64,000 nucleotides of DNA from Bacteroidales bacterium. GTDB lineage: Bacteria; Bacteroidota; Bacteroidia; Bacteroidales; GCA-2748055. This document shows positions 53,164 to 62,780 of this stretch, piece after piece (position 1 is the stretch's first letter; each line of letters opens with the position of its first letter). The position numbers and the translations under genes were made by a program. The stretch spans positions 62,001 to 126,000 of the forward strand of contig JAIPBT010000001.1 in the NCBI GenBank assembly GCA_021738565.1. The letters run 5' to 3'. A model generated the notes under the pieces. That model did no database searches, was not told the origin of the DNA, and saw only the letters and a program-made list of their open reading frames with translations.

Positions 53164-54180
53164 TTAAAATTTCAGCAACAGCTTCATTACTTTGCCCGGC
53201 TCTTTTGCCCATTTCTCAATTGCACCCGGTGCTGAAGGGAGGTCAACAGTCCTCGTAATCACCTTATCAAGGGGAAACTGCTCGTTTTCGAGATAAGAGA
53301 TCACGGCCTGGAAATCATCAATTTCTGCATTCCTGGATCCGAGGATATCCATCTCTTTTTGCACAAACAATTTGGTGGCAAAAGCAACTTCCTCCGCTGC
53401 ATATCCAATACACACCACCCTTCCGCTGAAAGCAACCTCTTCTACCGCAGACCTGTAGGTAACCGGATTCCCGGCTGCTTCAATGATCACATCCGGACCT
53501 GCATCATGTGTAAGTGACAACAATTCACCGTGCATATCACCGTTGACGGAATTGATTACATGGCTGGCACCAAGGGACCTGGAGATCCCCAGCTTATGAT
53601 CATCAATATCTATGGCAATGACCTGTGCTCCCAGGGACACCGCACCTATGATCGCACCTGCTCCGATCATACCGCAACCCATTACCGCCACGGTATCTGT
53701 TGCCTTGATCCTTCCCCTGGCGCAGGCATGGAACCCCACCGTAAGGGGCTCCACGAGAGCAGTTTCAGTCCATCCCAGCGATCCTGTTTTAACAACCTTT
53801 TCCCATGGGACGGCAATGTATTCCTGCATGGCTCCATCTCGCTGCACCCCCATGGTCTGGTTAAATTGACAGGCATTGGGACGACCGTTCCTGCAGGATG
53901 AGCAGGTACCGCAATTCGTGTAGGGAATCACCGTTACCCGCTCCCCGTTTGTAAATCCTGCCGGGACACCAGATCCGGTTTCTTCAATTTCTGCCGAGAT
54001 CTCATGTCCCGGTATGCGGGGATAAGTGACCATGGGGTTTTTCCCCAGGTAGGTACTGAGGTCGGATCCGCAAAAGCCCACGTAGCGAAGCCGGAGCAGG
54101 ATCTCCCCATGATGTAAATCCGGTATTTCGGAATCGCCGGCTTCAATAACGCCGGGCTCTGTTATACGCAATAATTTCAT
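53164..54180 (-). CDS. Zinc-dependent medium-chain dehydrogenase
   Basis: A 338-residue MDR-family alcohol or polyol dehydrogenase. Catalytic zinc ligands are in VGFCGSDLS and PGHEIS; the structural zinc site has four Cys in CGTCSSCRNGRPNAC; NAD(P) binding is in AVMGCGMIGAGAIIGAV. It overlaps the aldo/keto reductase gene by 4 bp and is the last gene of a 6-deoxysugar operon, so it may oxidise a 2-keto-3-deoxy sugar acid or related hydroxy acid in the L-fucose or L-rhamnose non-phosphorylative route. The exact substrate is inference. Confidence 0.9.
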   Translation of the reverse strand: MKLLRITEPGVIEAGDSEIPDLHHGEILLRLRYVGFCGSDLSTYLGKNPMVTYPRIPGHEISAEIEETGSGVPAGFTNGERVTVIPYTNCGTCSSCRNGRPNACQFNQTMGVQRDGAMQEYIAVPWEKVVKTGSLGWTETALVEPLTVGFHACARGRIKATDTVAVMGCGMIGAGAIIGAVSLGAQVIAIDIDDHKLGISRSLGASHVINSVNGDMHGELLSLTHDAGPDVIIEAAGNPVTYRSAVEEVAFSGRVVCIGYAAEEVAFATKLFVQKEMDILGSRNAEIDDFQAVISYLENEQFPLDKVITRTVDLPSAPGAIEKWAKEPGKVMKLLLKF

Positions 54181-55232
54181 GCCTGCAGGTATTTGTATGT
54201 ACTGTTGATCAGTTGCTCATTTTTCATTTCATTCCAGAATTCACCGGGGATCTCCTGTCCAAGGGCCGAAACGTTTTGTTTCATTTTTTCCGGTTTGCTT
54301 GTGTTCAATGCAACACTTGCGATAGCGGGATGACTGATCCCGAAATTCAGGCTTGCCACACCGGGATCGACTTGGTACCGGTTGCATATGCCGAAGAACT
54401 TCTGACGCCATTCATAGATCATCTTTCCATGCCTGCTGATGGGATCCACATCCTGGTAATCAAACTTGTTTCCACCCGTCAGGTATCCGCCGTGAAACAG
54501 TGCGGAATTTATAATTCCCACCCCGTCATGATGCAACAATTCAATAAAATCAATGAGTTCCTGCGGATGCCTGAAGATCGTAAAGCTGTTGGCAAACATC
54601 ACCCAGTCGAATTGAACGTCATTGTAAAGTTCCCTGACCACTTTCCAGTCCTTGGACCCGATCCCGACTGCCCTGACCTTTCCTTCTTTTTTCAGATCGA
54701 AAAGGGCACGGTAGGATTCCAGTATCCTCCTGTACCTTTCATCCCTTTCACCAACATCGCCGGCACCATGAATATACTCATCTGGATCATGAACCGAAAC
54801 AGTCTCTGCCGAATATTTCCCTCCCATTAGCTCATTTCCCTGGTCATAGCACCGGATGATCTCATCGTATCCGAACAACAGTTCTGCATCATGATCCAGG
54901 TTCACCCAGGCGCCAGGTTCAAATTCCGGTTCGTCCTTTTCAAGGGGGATTCTGTACCAGCCCAGCTTGTTGCTGATCAGTACATCACTGGGGTCGACCC
55001 GTAATTCAGCCAGTCCCTTCCCGATCACTTCAAGTGCAAGACCGGCCCCGTATTTACCTGCAGTATCGATCACCACAGGTTTTTCGGTGCATTCGAACCA
55101 GGTCTTCATCAAACCCAGTTTATCACCGTATGAAAGCTCACGGTAAAGGTTGCCCAGGTAGCTGGTCCCATAGATCACTGGAGGAACCAATATTCCTGTT
55201 CGCCCCAGGGGTATGTTTGAATTCAATTTCAT
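54177..55232 (-). CDS. Aldo/keto reductase, aldose 1-dehydrogenase-like
   Basis: A 351-residue AKR with the tetrad visible: Asp and Tyr in VIDTAGKYGAGLALEV, Lys in LISNKLGWY and His in VSVHDPDEY. The long loop after Lys and the IPLGRTGILVPPVIYGTS start resemble L-fucose dehydrogenase and D-threo-aldose 1-dehydrogenase. It would oxidise L-fucose (or another 6-deoxyhexose) to its lactone with NAD(P). Between the lactonase (26-bp gap) and the zinc dehydrogenase (4-bp overlap), which supports this role. Confidence 0.87.
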   Translation of the reverse strand: MKLNSNIPLGRTGILVPPVIYGTSYLGNLYRELSYGDKLGLMKTWFECTEKPVVIDTAGKYGAGLALEVIGKGLAELRVDPSDVLISNKLGWYRIPLEKDEPEFEPGAWVNLDHDAELLFGYDEIIRCYDQGNELMGGKYSAETVSVHDPDEYIHGAGDVGERDERYRRILESYRALFDLKKEGKVRAVGIGSKDWKVVRELYNDVQFDWVMFANSFTIFRHPQELIDFIELLHHDGVGIINSALFHGGYLTGGNKFDYQDVDPISRHGKMIYEWRQKFFGICNRYQVDPGVASLNFGISHPAIASVALNTSKPEKMKQNVSALGQEIPGEFWNEMKNEQLINSTYKYLQA

Positions 55233-55258
55233 TTTTCGGGTGTTCTATATTGCATAAT

Positions 55259-56110
55259 TCAACCGGTCCCACTGACCTGGTCTTTTTTCAGGTTGTAGAA
55301 ATCAATGGCATTGGACCTGAATACCTGGTCCTTTTCCTCTTCAGTAAATGAAGCAAAATAATGAAAAGGAACCGACATAATGTCGGCATATTCTCCTGCA
55401 AGCCGGCATACCGGCCAGTCGGAACCCGTCATGAGCCGGCCGGTTCCGAATGCCTCAACCACAATATCAAGATATGGAACCAACTCCAGGTAATTCCAGT
55501 CACTATGATCCGCTTCTGTTACCAGTCCGCTTATCTTGCACCACACATTGGGATTTGCTGCCATCCTTGTTATATCTGTTTTCCAGGGTTCGATCTCCCT
55601 TTTTTTTATATTTGGCTTCGACAGGTGATCAATAACAAAACGTTGGTTTTTAAATTTCTGAACAAGTTGCAAAGCGTTGGGCAAATGCCGCGGAAACAGC
55701 AACAGGTCATAGGCCAGGTCGTACTGCCCCATGGCCGCGATCCCCATTGCAAAATCATCGCGGAGCATGAAACCAGGGTCCGGTTCATCATGGATCACGT
55801 GGCGAACACCGGAAAATTTCGGGTGAGATGAAAATGTACCGAGTTGATCTTTTGCTTCATCAGACAGAAGATCAACCCAGCCGACCACTCCCTTTATAAA
55901 TTCAAAACTGTCAGCCACATCAAGCAACCAATCGGTTTCTTCAACCGTCTGCCTGGCCTGGACAACAACGCTTTCTGAAAAACCGGATTTTTTCATCTCT
56001 TCCTGCAGTTCGCAGGGAAGGTAGTCCCTCTTCAGAATTCCCATGGATTCGTCCATCCAGTTATAATCCCTGTCGTTGTAAACCCACAGGTGATGGTGTG
56101 CATCGATCAT
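55259..56110 (-). CDS. Amidohydrolase-family sugar lactonase (L-fuconolactonase-like)
   Basis: A 283-residue protein of the COG3618 amidohydrolase group, which includes L-fuconolactone and L-rhamnonolactone hydrolases. MIDAHHHLWVYNDRDYNWM carries the HxH metal site; FVIDHLSKP and MTGSDWPVCR carry further metal and catalytic residues. It would open the lactone made by the neighbouring aldo/keto reductase. It lies 36 bp downstream of the mutarotase gene. No fuconate or rhamnonate dehydratase is found in the window. Confidence 0.9.
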   Translation of the reverse strand: MIDAHHHLWVYNDRDYNWMDESMGILKRDYLPCELQEEMKKSGFSESVVVQARQTVEETDWLLDVADSFEFIKGVVGWVDLLSDEAKDQLGTFSSHPKFSGVRHVIHDEPDPGFMLRDDFAMGIAAMGQYDLAYDLLLFPRHLPNALQLVQKFKNQRFVIDHLSKPNIKKREIEPWKTDITRMAANPNVWCKISGLVTEADHSDWNYLELVPYLDIVVEAFGTGRLMTGSDWPVCRLAGEYADIMSVPFHYFASFTEEEKDQVFRSNAIDFYNLKKDQVSGTG

Positions 56111-56146
56111 TTTTAAAGGATTACTATTAATTGTAAAGGCTGAAGG

Positions 56147-56521
56147 TCATTCCCCAAGTTTATAGATCCGTTCCATCAACTGCCATTTTTCATCAGCAGA
56201 AGCCCTGGAGGAGGTACGCTGGAACCTCGATACAAAAGCCTCCCATTCCGACTGGCGTGGTTGACTGGCCAATTCCGCCATGGCGCTTGCATGATCAAAT
56301 TCCGGTACGGTATCCATGATCATGAACAGCCGGTTCCCGGTGATGTAGATCTCCATGTCGATGATCCCGACTTCGATCATCCCCTGGCTGATCTCCGGCC
56401 AGGCCGAACCCGCTGCATGAACCTTTTTATATTCCTCGATCAATGCAGGATCATCCTCCAATGTAAGGGTCTTGCAAAAACGCTTGTAAAGCTCCGCCGG
56501 CTGACTGTTCAGGTATTCCAT
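56147..56521 (-). CDS. L-rhamnose/L-fucose mutarotase family protein
   Basis: A 124-residue RhaM-family (DUF718) protein that equilibrates sugar anomers. RFCKTLTLEDDPALIEEYKKVH, then IEVGIIDMEIYITGNRLFMIMD and the C-terminal EKWQLMERIYKL follow the family, with the His of KKVHAAGSAWPEI and the Trp region in place. The ATG at 56521 is preferred to an in-frame TTG three codons before. First gene of the 6-deoxysugar operon, about 233 bp from the divergent glycosidase gene. Whether L-fucose or L-rhamnose is the substrate cannot be settled. Confidence 0.9.
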   Translation of the reverse strand: MEYLNSQPAELYKRFCKTLTLEDDPALIEEYKKVHAAGSAWPEISQGMIEVGIIDMEIYITGNRLFMIMDTVPEFDHASAMAELASQPRQSEWEAFVSRFQRTSSRASADEKWQLMERIYKLGE

Positions 56522-56754
56522 ATTTCTCAATAAATTAATTCCAGAATCTGAAAGCTACAAAATAACACAAACATTGTGAAATACACCGATTAATTTTGTC
56601 CGGATGATTTAAGATCACCTTAAATAGCAACAATCAAAGATGCTGCTATTATAAAAATAAAAACTCCTTTGCATGTGGTTCCCATTTTCATTTTTCATAA
56701 GTTTAAAATTTTATAATTACTCCTAACTTTATGTCATTAACCAAATCAACCAAT

Positions 56755-58494
56755 ATGAAAAATTTACTGCTATCAATCCTGGCTATTTTTGCGCTGTCAA
56801 CAGTATTGACCGCCCAACCGTCCATCAATGGTATTTTTCACCGTGACCGGACCGTTGAAATGTATGACAGGGTGGAAATAATACTCCGAATCGACGCGGA
56901 ATATGAGAACCCTTTTGATCCGGAAGACCTGGATATTATGGCAACATTTGTTGCCCCTTCCGGAAAGAGCATACAAGTACCCGGTTTCTACACCCAGTCG
57001 GGATATTCCCCATTCAGGGTCAGGTTTTCTGCCGATGAAACAGGAGAATGGAACTATTCTGTGAAAGTCAGGGACCGCAATGGTGAAACCACCAGTGAGA
57101 ACAGGTCCTTCAGGGTGTTGGAACCCAAACGACACGGTCCCATCGAAATCGCTGAAAACAAGAGGTATTTGCAATACAGGGACGGCACCCCATGGTATGG
57201 TGTAGGAATGTGGTACAATGGGGAATCAGAACCGGAAGTGCTTGACGAATTGCAGGAAAAGGGCGCCAATTTCATCAGTCACCTGATACAACCCCTGGAA
57301 ACAAGGGCCACCGGACTGGGGAGGTATGACCAGCTTCTCTGTGAGCAGATCGACGAACTGCTTTTTGAACTTGAAGAACGTGAAATGCAGCTGGCTCTCA
57401 ATTTCTGGTTCCATTCCTTTCTTTCAGAGACCATCTGGCCTGGAGGGAACAGGCGCTGGGAAACCAATCCCTACCAGCTTGTCACTGATGCAAAGGATTT
57501 CTACAGCAGTGAAGACGCCTGGGAATACCAGGAAAAACTGTATCGATATATGATCGCAAGGTGGGGATACAGCAGTTCCCTTGCCATCTGGTTCATCGTT
57601 GATGAGGTAAATGGCACCGACGGATGGGCATACGGCGACAGCATAGGGGCTGCGAAATGGGTAGAAAAGGTACATAACTATTTCAGGGAAAACGATCCCT
57701 GGCAACATCTGACCACGGGAACAAGAAGTGGCGGGGTAAACGAATGGTGGGGGCGCGGATATGCTGTACTCGACTTTGCAGGCAGGGAGATATACGAAGC
57801 ACAGGGATTCCCGGTCAACAGCACTGGGAAGATCAAAGGGGATAAGACGCATCCCCTTACCCACAGCTACATGAATTACCATGGTGAAGTAGCAAAACTG
57901 TGGAAGAATTTTGAAAAACCGGCCATCATACCGGAAACCGGGTGGGACCATACCTTCTATGAAATGGAGATGCCCGGTTACCAGGCACAATATCACAACG
58001 CGATGTGGGTAAGCCTTGCATCGGGTGCAGCCATGTCACCTTTCTGGTGGTCCTATTCCAATTCGTTGAACGACAATACCGTAACCTATCAGCTGAGGTC
58101 CCTCAACAGGTTTACAAAACAGGTGCCTTTTTCTGAACTAACCAACCCTGAACCGATCGTTACGGAGAATGACGGAGCAGACATCTTCGCTGTCAAAAGC
58201 GACCAGATGATCTTTGGTTGGGCGGTGGATGCCAATACCGATATGTCGGGCAAGACGATCGTGCTGCCAGGCATCAAAAACGGAGACTACCGGCTCAGGA
58301 TATTTCATACCTGGCGGGGAGAATTTCTGAACAGTGAAGAACCCGGTGAAAGGGCAAGGAGAAACGATCCTGGCCTATCCGTAACATCGGTTAAAAACAA
58401 GCTTGAATTCACCATCCCTGTTCTGAAAATATCAGGGGGACATGCTGGTTATATAGGTCAGGATGTAGCATTTATCATCGAACCTGAAAATTAA
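56755..58494 (+). CDS. DUF5060-type glycoside hydrolase (clan GH-A fold), exported
   Basis: A 579-residue protein with a signal peptide (LLLSILAIFALSTVLTAQP), an N-terminal DUF5060-like beta-sandwich (PSINGIFHRDRTVEMYD to about residue 105), a TIM-barrel region, and a C-terminal beta domain. The barrel has candidate acid/base Glu284 in FIVDEVNGTDG and nucleophile Glu394 in IIPETGWDH, in the spacing of clan GH-A enzymes. Targets of such proteins include beta-glycosides in plant or algal polysaccharide; the exact family and substrate cannot be told. It stands alone between the mutarotase operon and the symporter gene end. Confidence 0.83.
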   Translation: MKNLLLSILAIFALSTVLTAQPSINGIFHRDRTVEMYDRVEIILRIDAEYENPFDPEDLDIMATFVAPSGKSIQVPGFYTQSGYSPFRVRFSADETGEWNYSVKVRDRNGETTSENRSFRVLEPKRHGPIEIAENKRYLQYRDGTPWYGVGMWYNGESEPEVLDELQEKGANFISHLIQPLETRATGLGRYDQLLCEQIDELLFELEEREMQLALNFWFHSFLSETIWPGGNRRWETNPYQLVTDAKDFYSSEDAWEYQEKLYRYMIARWGYSSSLAIWFIVDEVNGTDGWAYGDSIGAAKWVEKVHNYFRENDPWQHLTTGTRSGGVNEWWGRGYAVLDFAGREIYEAQGFPVNSTGKIKGDKTHPLTHSYMNYHGEVAKLWKNFEKPAIIPETGWDHTFYEMEMPGYQAQYHNAMWVSLASGAAMSPFWWSYSNSLNDNTVTYQLRSLNRFTKQVPFSELTNPEPIVTENDGADIFAVKSDQMIFGWAVDANTDMSGKTIVLPGIKNGDYRLRIFHTWRGEFLNSEEPGERARRNDPGLSVTSVKNKLEFTIPVLKISGGHAGYIGQDVAFIIEPEN

Positions 58495-58740
58495 TCGCTT
58501 CCGGACCTGCAATTGGCTCCTGGCACCTGGCTAAAAATAGCTATTTCGCTGCCGGACAATGTTTGAACCATGATTACGATGATTATTGGATTATGATGAT
58601 TTTCTTTGGTTCGGTGGCAGGGTTACACGGAGAGCAGAGATATTGGAGTTTCACAGAGTGAAGTCCTCCGTGGTTCTCAATATTCTCCGTGGTCTGCGTA
58701 ACTAATCCTTCGTAGTGTTTTGCAACTCCTTTGTGCCCTG

Positions 58741-58811
58741 GTCCCCCAGTCACCAAGTCTCCAGGTCTCCAAGTCCCCCTGCCCTGGCTTTTGGCCTCTG
58801 GCTATTGGCCC
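58741..58811. repeat. Short tandem arrays overlapping the 3' end of the symporter gene
   Basis: Five octamers of the type GTCTCCAA (58741-58780) are followed by four heptamers (CTGGCTT, TTGGCCT, CTGGCTA, TTGGCCC; 58784-58811). Upstream, 58621-58735 reads like other dispersed intergenic DNA (CTCCGTGGT twice). The rest of the gap from 58495 has no gene. The symporter stop at 58750 lies inside the first array. Confidence 0.85.
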
Positions 58812-60189
58812 CAACATACACCAGTCCGGCTCCTAAAATACCGAAAACAATAGGATCAAGGTCCAGCGGCAGATCGATACCCCATATGATCAGGCCCAGG
58901 GCTATGGTTCCTCCCGTTATCATGGATAACAATGCTGCAAACGGGTTCGGTTTTTTGGATACCAGCGCCACAACAACCGGCACGATCATACCGGCTACCA
59001 TGAACGAATAGGAATGCAGCATCAGCTCAAGGACATTTTCCATGCTCAGGGCAAGGAATAGTGCTGTTGCACCTATCACAAAAGTGATTACCTGTGAAAT
59101 GCGCAAACTGTTATTGGCGCGGTGCCGCCTCAGCACATCGGTCAGAATATTCCCCGACGAGGCCATCATGCAACTATCGGCGGTAGACATAATCGCAGAA
59201 AAGTAAGCAGAAATCACCAGTCCGAGCAAGCCCACCGGCAGTATGTTTTTCAGTAGCAGCGGCAGTCCCATTTCAGGATCAATGTTTGCCACCGTATAAC
59301 CGGCAATTACGTCCTGATCGATTGCCACCCTGGCAAACATCCCCAACAATGCACCCACAAAAGCCATCAGGGGGTATTCGAACAGGCCTGCAATGAACCA
59401 GGCACGCTGTGCGGTTTTTTGATCTCTTGCCGCATAGATCCGCTGGTAGAGTGTCATGCCAACGAACCAGATGGGTATGATGGTAAATGCCCAGTTAACG
59501 ATCTGCTGCCATGTGATATTTGTAAGTTTCAGAAACTCCGGCTGCAATGTTTCCCTTATTGCCGGCATACCGCCAATACTGGTAAACGCAAATGGCAGCC
59601 CGATGAGGGTCAGTCCTCCCATCAGGATGAGCCACTGGATCGTGTCGGTGTATATAACAGCTTTGATTCCCCCGAATACCGTGTATACAATGGTAATCAC
59701 CCCCATGACCAGCAGGGCATTGTTCAGCGTCAGTCCATCAAAGGTTGATGAGGCAAGCTTGGCCCCCGCCAGGATCTGGGAACTTGTAAATCCCAGGTAT
59801 CCTATGGCAGAAATGACACCGGCAATAAAAGCGACCCTCCTGTCGAAAATGTGCCCGAGGAACTGCGGAAAAGAATAGAAATTCTGCTTTTTCGCAAGGG
59901 AAGACACCAGCGGAATCAGGAAAACCCCGCTCAGCCATGCTCCCACAAGTCCGGTGAAAAGCAACCAGCTTCCGGAGACTCCCATAACGAAACCAAGTCC
60001 GCCAAGACCGATCGAGAAACCACCTCCTACATCCGTGGCGACTACCGATAAACCAATGTGAAGGCTGCTTAAGTTACGTCCTCCGACATAGTACTCATCA
60101 ATGTCCTTGTTTTTCCTGTAGAAGTGAAATCCTACCCATAGGATCACCGTCAGGTAGAGGGCTATGATTAAAAGATCTATTATGTGCAT
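58750..60189 (-). CDS. Sodium:solute symporter (SSS family)
   Basis: A 479-residue transporter with about 13 predicted helices. GFHFYRKNKDIDEYYVGGRNLSS, SVVATDVGGGFSIGLGG and the sodium-site region SAYFSAIMSTADSCMMASSG are SSS signatures. The last 19 residues (ANSQRPKARAGGLGDLETW) are encoded by the tandem repeats at 58741-58811, so the native C-terminus was probably replaced or extended by repeat spread. It follows a winged-helix gene with a TAATG overlap and is the last gene of the abl operon, suggesting uptake of a compatible solute or an amino acid. Confidence 0.9.
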   Translation of the reverse strand: MHIIDLLIIALYLTVILWVGFHFYRKNKDIDEYYVGGRNLSSLHIGLSVVATDVGGGFSIGLGGLGFVMGVSGSWLLFTGLVGAWLSGVFLIPLVSSLAKKQNFYSFPQFLGHIFDRRVAFIAGVISAIGYLGFTSSQILAGAKLASSTFDGLTLNNALLVMGVITIVYTVFGGIKAVIYTDTIQWLILMGGLTLIGLPFAFTSIGGMPAIRETLQPEFLKLTNITWQQIVNWAFTIIPIWFVGMTLYQRIYAARDQKTAQRAWFIAGLFEYPLMAFVGALLGMFARVAIDQDVIAGYTVANIDPEMGLPLLLKNILPVGLLGLVISAYFSAIMSTADSCMMASSGNILTDVLRRHRANNSLRISQVITFVIGATALFLALSMENVLELMLHSYSFMVAGMIVPVVVALVSKKPNPFAALLSMITGGTIALGLIIWGIDLPLDLDPIVFGILGAGLVYVGANSQRPKARAGGLGDLETW

Positions 60190-60407
60190 TATTTACCATC
60201 TTGAAATCTGCGAAAGTAGTTCGTTTCACGACCACGCTCAATTAATCCCTTATCCATCAGTGAATGAAGCACCCGCTGTCCGTGATTGGCTGATAGCCCA
60301 AGCCGCATAATGATCTCTCCAAATTTCAATTGACCACGCTGTTTAAGCAAACTCAGCATTCTTCTCTCATAAGGTCCCAAATCCTTTTCTACTTTTTGTT
60401 GACTCAT
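60189..60407 (-). CDS. Small winged-helix DNA-binding protein
   Basis: A 72-residue protein consisting of one winged helix: LGPYERRMLSLLKQRGQLKF then EIIMRLGLSANHGQRVLHSL (recognition helix) and DKGLIERGRETNY (wing). Too short for an effector domain, so it may respond through partners or be constitutive. Its stop overlaps the symporter start by one base (TAATG), and it lies 12 bp after the 4-Cys protein gene. It could regulate the abl operon it is part of. Confidence 0.8.
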   Translation of the reverse strand: MSQQKVEKDLGPYERRMLSLLKQRGQLKFGEIIMRLGLSANHGQRVLHSLMDKGLIERGRETNYFRRFQDGK

Positions 60408-60419
60408 ATTGATAAATTT

Positions 60420-60623
60420 CTATTTGTTTGAATATGGTGTTACTGTTTCATCTACTTCGGCATCCTGCTCCAGTAAATTGAATCTCGTACAATTCTTCCA
60501 GCCCTTGTAACCCCGGTGACAAAATACATTTCTCAGCAAATGCAAAGGCATATCATTAACCTTGGTTTCTCCTTTGTACACCGGGCAATCATCCGAAAAT
60601 CGGCATTGTGTTCCTAAATTCAT
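60420..60623 (-). CDS. Small 4-Cys protein of the abl operon (67 aa)
   Basis: A 67-residue soluble protein with Cys7, Cys13, Cys35 and Cys45. The layout C-x5-CPVY, then FCHRGYKGWKNCTRF resembles a recurring small 4-Cys module (CPFF...YC...CARY) that I recall from many redox and signalling proteins, which suggests a bound metal or iron-sulfur cluster. It overlaps the ablB stop by an ATGA. Function unknown. Confidence 0.72.
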   Translation of the reverse strand: MNLGTQCRFSDDCPVYKGETKVNDMPLHLLRNVFCHRGYKGWKNCTRFNLLEQDAEVDETVTPYSNK

Positions 60624-61474
60624 CCTTTACCCTTCTTTACATGTTTATACAAAACGTTCATACTCTCAATATCACCTGCAATATTTGTATTGTTGATCAA
60701 TGTACCTGCATACCTGTAGCCTTTGCTCAGAAAGGTCTTGTTCATTGGCAGCGAATTCAGACGTGCAATTGTGTAAAAAGTAACGATCCCCTGTCCAGCC
60801 ATCCGGTCCTCCATAACATCCAGCAGCGCAACCGATAATTTCTTTCCACGCGCCTGCGGAAGGGTTGCAAAATCCGTCATTTCAGCATTTTTTCCTTCCA
60901 TATCCGTTTCAGTCGATGAGAGTGCCACCAGCTTTCCTTCATCCTCGACACCAAAATACCATACATTGTCATCCATGGTCCTTCTTATGTAATCCTGATC
61001 GTGGATCGGAAACGGATAGCTTTTGAATACCTCGCTGTAAATGCCTGTGATCGCTTCAGTATCCTGGTGACCAAGTTTTCTGATATTGAGTCCGGCAGGC
61101 GGTGACGACTTTGTGATGGAACCATAATGAAATTGCCGAAGCAGCTGACTGAAAACGCGCATATTATCAGATTCCATGCCCAGCAACCTGTCTGAATTCA
61201 AGAATTTAGACATAAAGCAAACACCTGTATAACCGTTGTAAAACCGGGGTATGAATGCTTCCAGGATGTACCCATCTGCATAGAACAAAGGTGCAGACCA
61301 TGCAGGCACCTTACAAAATATCTTTGTGTAGGAATTTTCCCTGGCAAGTTTGTTTAAGTAACTGGTAATGGTATCTGCATCACTTTCATCAAGTTTTATC
61401 AGATAGATACGTTTGTTGTGCTCGCCATGTTGTATGATTGATTTATTTCCGATCTTTTCGATCTTATCCTGCAT
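60620..61474 (-). CDS. ablB: Beta-lysine N-acetyltransferase
   Basis: A 284-residue GNAT enzyme that acetylates beta-lysine to N-epsilon-acetyl-beta-lysine, a compatible solute. [20 protein letters not shown] at the N-terminus, [18 protein letters not shown], and the acetyl-CoA part [20 protein letters not shown], then [16 protein letters not shown], follow AblB. The ATG at 61474 is chosen because an AGGAGG Shine-Dalgarno sequence lies seven bases before it; it overlaps the ablA stop by 11 bp. The longer open frame upstream is inside ablA. Confidence 0.92.
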   Translation of the reverse strand: MQDKIEKIGNKSIIQHGEHNKRIYLIKLDESDADTITSYLNKLARENSYTKIFCKVPAWSAPLFYADGYILEAFIPRFYNGYTGVCFMSKFLNSDRLLGMESDNMRVFSQLLRQFHYGSITKSSPPAGLNIRKLGHQDTEAITGIYSEVFKSYPFPIHDQDYIRRTMDDNVWYFGVEDEGKLVALSSTETDMEGKNAEMTDFATLPQARGKKLSVALLDVMEDRMAGQGIVTFYTIARLNSLPMNKTFLSKGYRYAGTLINNTNIAGDIESMNVLYKHVKKGKG

Positions 61475-62780
61475 TTTCATCCCTCCTTTGAATACGTTCA
61501 TTGTTTTCAGGAACCAGTGATATGGTATCGCTCTGCTCCTGTAATAACTTCTCGATCCCGATGGCTTCCGATTCGTCCCCTTCCGACAGTTCAAGGTCCA
61601 GGCTGCATTTTTCGCAGTTCCGGTCACACATCTTTGGTTCGTAACTGTCGGGCTCCTGGTAGGTCGTAATCACCCCCTCGTAATTCCTCAGCACCACCTT
61701 GTTGGTCGACCACGATATGATGTAATTGGGCATCACTGGGATCTTGCCACCCCCGCCGGGTGCATCGATCACATAGACCGGCCTGGCAAATCCGCTAGTG
61801 TGGCCAACCAGGCTCTCCATGATCTCAATCCCCTTTCCGATGGGGGTCCTGAAATGTGACAGCCCTTCAGACAGGTCGCACTGGTAGAGATAATAGGGCC
61901 TTACCCGGTTTTCAACCAGTTTGTGAACCAGCGTTTTCATGATCCTCGGACAATCGTTAATGTCGGCCAGCAATACCGATTGGTTCCCGAGCGGGAATCC
62001 TCCGTCGGCAAGCATTGCCACCGCCTCTTTTGAAGAAGCTGTGATCTCCCTGGGATGGTTGAAATGCGTATTGATCCACAGGGGCTGGTATTTTTTCAAT
62101 ATACTGATAAGATCATCCGTGATCCTGTAGGGCAGAACCACCGGCATCCTGGTTCCTATGCGAATTACTTCAACATGCTCAATGCTGCTGATCTCCGACA
62201 ACAACCAGTCAATCATCTGGTCGGTGAGCATGAATGGATCACCGCCCGAAAGAAGTACATCCCTGACCTGCGGGGTCTTTCTTATGTAATCTATTCCTTT
62301 GCGCAACTGATCCTTCGTCGGAACAAAATCCACATCGCCCACTTTCCTTTTCCTTGTACAGTGGCGACAATACATCGAACAAACATTGCTCACATGAAAC
62401 AGAACCCTGTCTGGATAACGGTGTGTGATGCCCTCAACCGGACTGTCATGGTCTTCCGAAAGCGGGTCCTTCAGCTCGGCATCGGACATGATCAGTTCCT
62501 CAACCCCGCCGAAAGCCTGTCTGAACACAGGATCATTCCTGAAATTCTTTGTATTGATCAGCGACAGGTAATATGGGGTGATCGACAGCGGAAATTTGTC
62601 AAAGGTCTTCTTCAATTCCTTTCTTTCACTGTCATCAAAACGGATCCCTGTGAGCAATTCGAACTGATCCAGTGATTTTATTGAATGTTTCAACTGCCAT
62701 TTCCAATCGCGCCAGTTGCTAAGGTTTTTCTTGTTTTCAATCTTGTTCGCTATCTCCTGCTGCGCATCGTTAAAAATCAT
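61464..62780 (-). CDS. ablA: Lysine 2,3-aminomutase
   Basis: A 438-residue radical SAM enzyme converting L-alpha-lysine to beta-lysine. The cluster motif is CSMYCRHC (Cys134, Cys138, Cys141); PLP is bound by Lys346 in [15 protein letters not shown]; the C-terminal CDRNCEKC is the zinc-binding end of the family. The enzyme is oxygen-sensitive, in line with an anaerobe. It feeds ablB, encoded directly downstream with an 11-bp overlap. The pair may also serve lysine fermentation, but ablB in tandem favours osmolyte synthesis. Confidence 0.95.
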   Translation of the reverse strand: MIFNDAQQEIANKIENKKNLSNWRDWKWQLKHSIKSLDQFELLTGIRFDDSERKELKKTFDKFPLSITPYYLSLINTKNFRNDPVFRQAFGGVEELIMSDAELKDPLSEDHDSPVEGITHRYPDRVLFHVSNVCSMYCRHCTRKRKVGDVDFVPTKDQLRKGIDYIRKTPQVRDVLLSGGDPFMLTDQMIDWLLSEISSIEHVEVIRIGTRMPVVLPYRITDDLISILKKYQPLWINTHFNHPREITASSKEAVAMLADGGFPLGNQSVLLADINDCPRIMKTLVHKLVENRVRPYYLYQCDLSEGLSHFRTPIGKGIEIMESLVGHTSGFARPVYVIDAPGGGGKIPVMPNYIISWSTNKVVLRNYEGVITTYQEPDSYEPKMCDRNCEKCSLDLELSEGDESEAIGIEKLLQEQSDTISLVPENNERIQRRDENAG

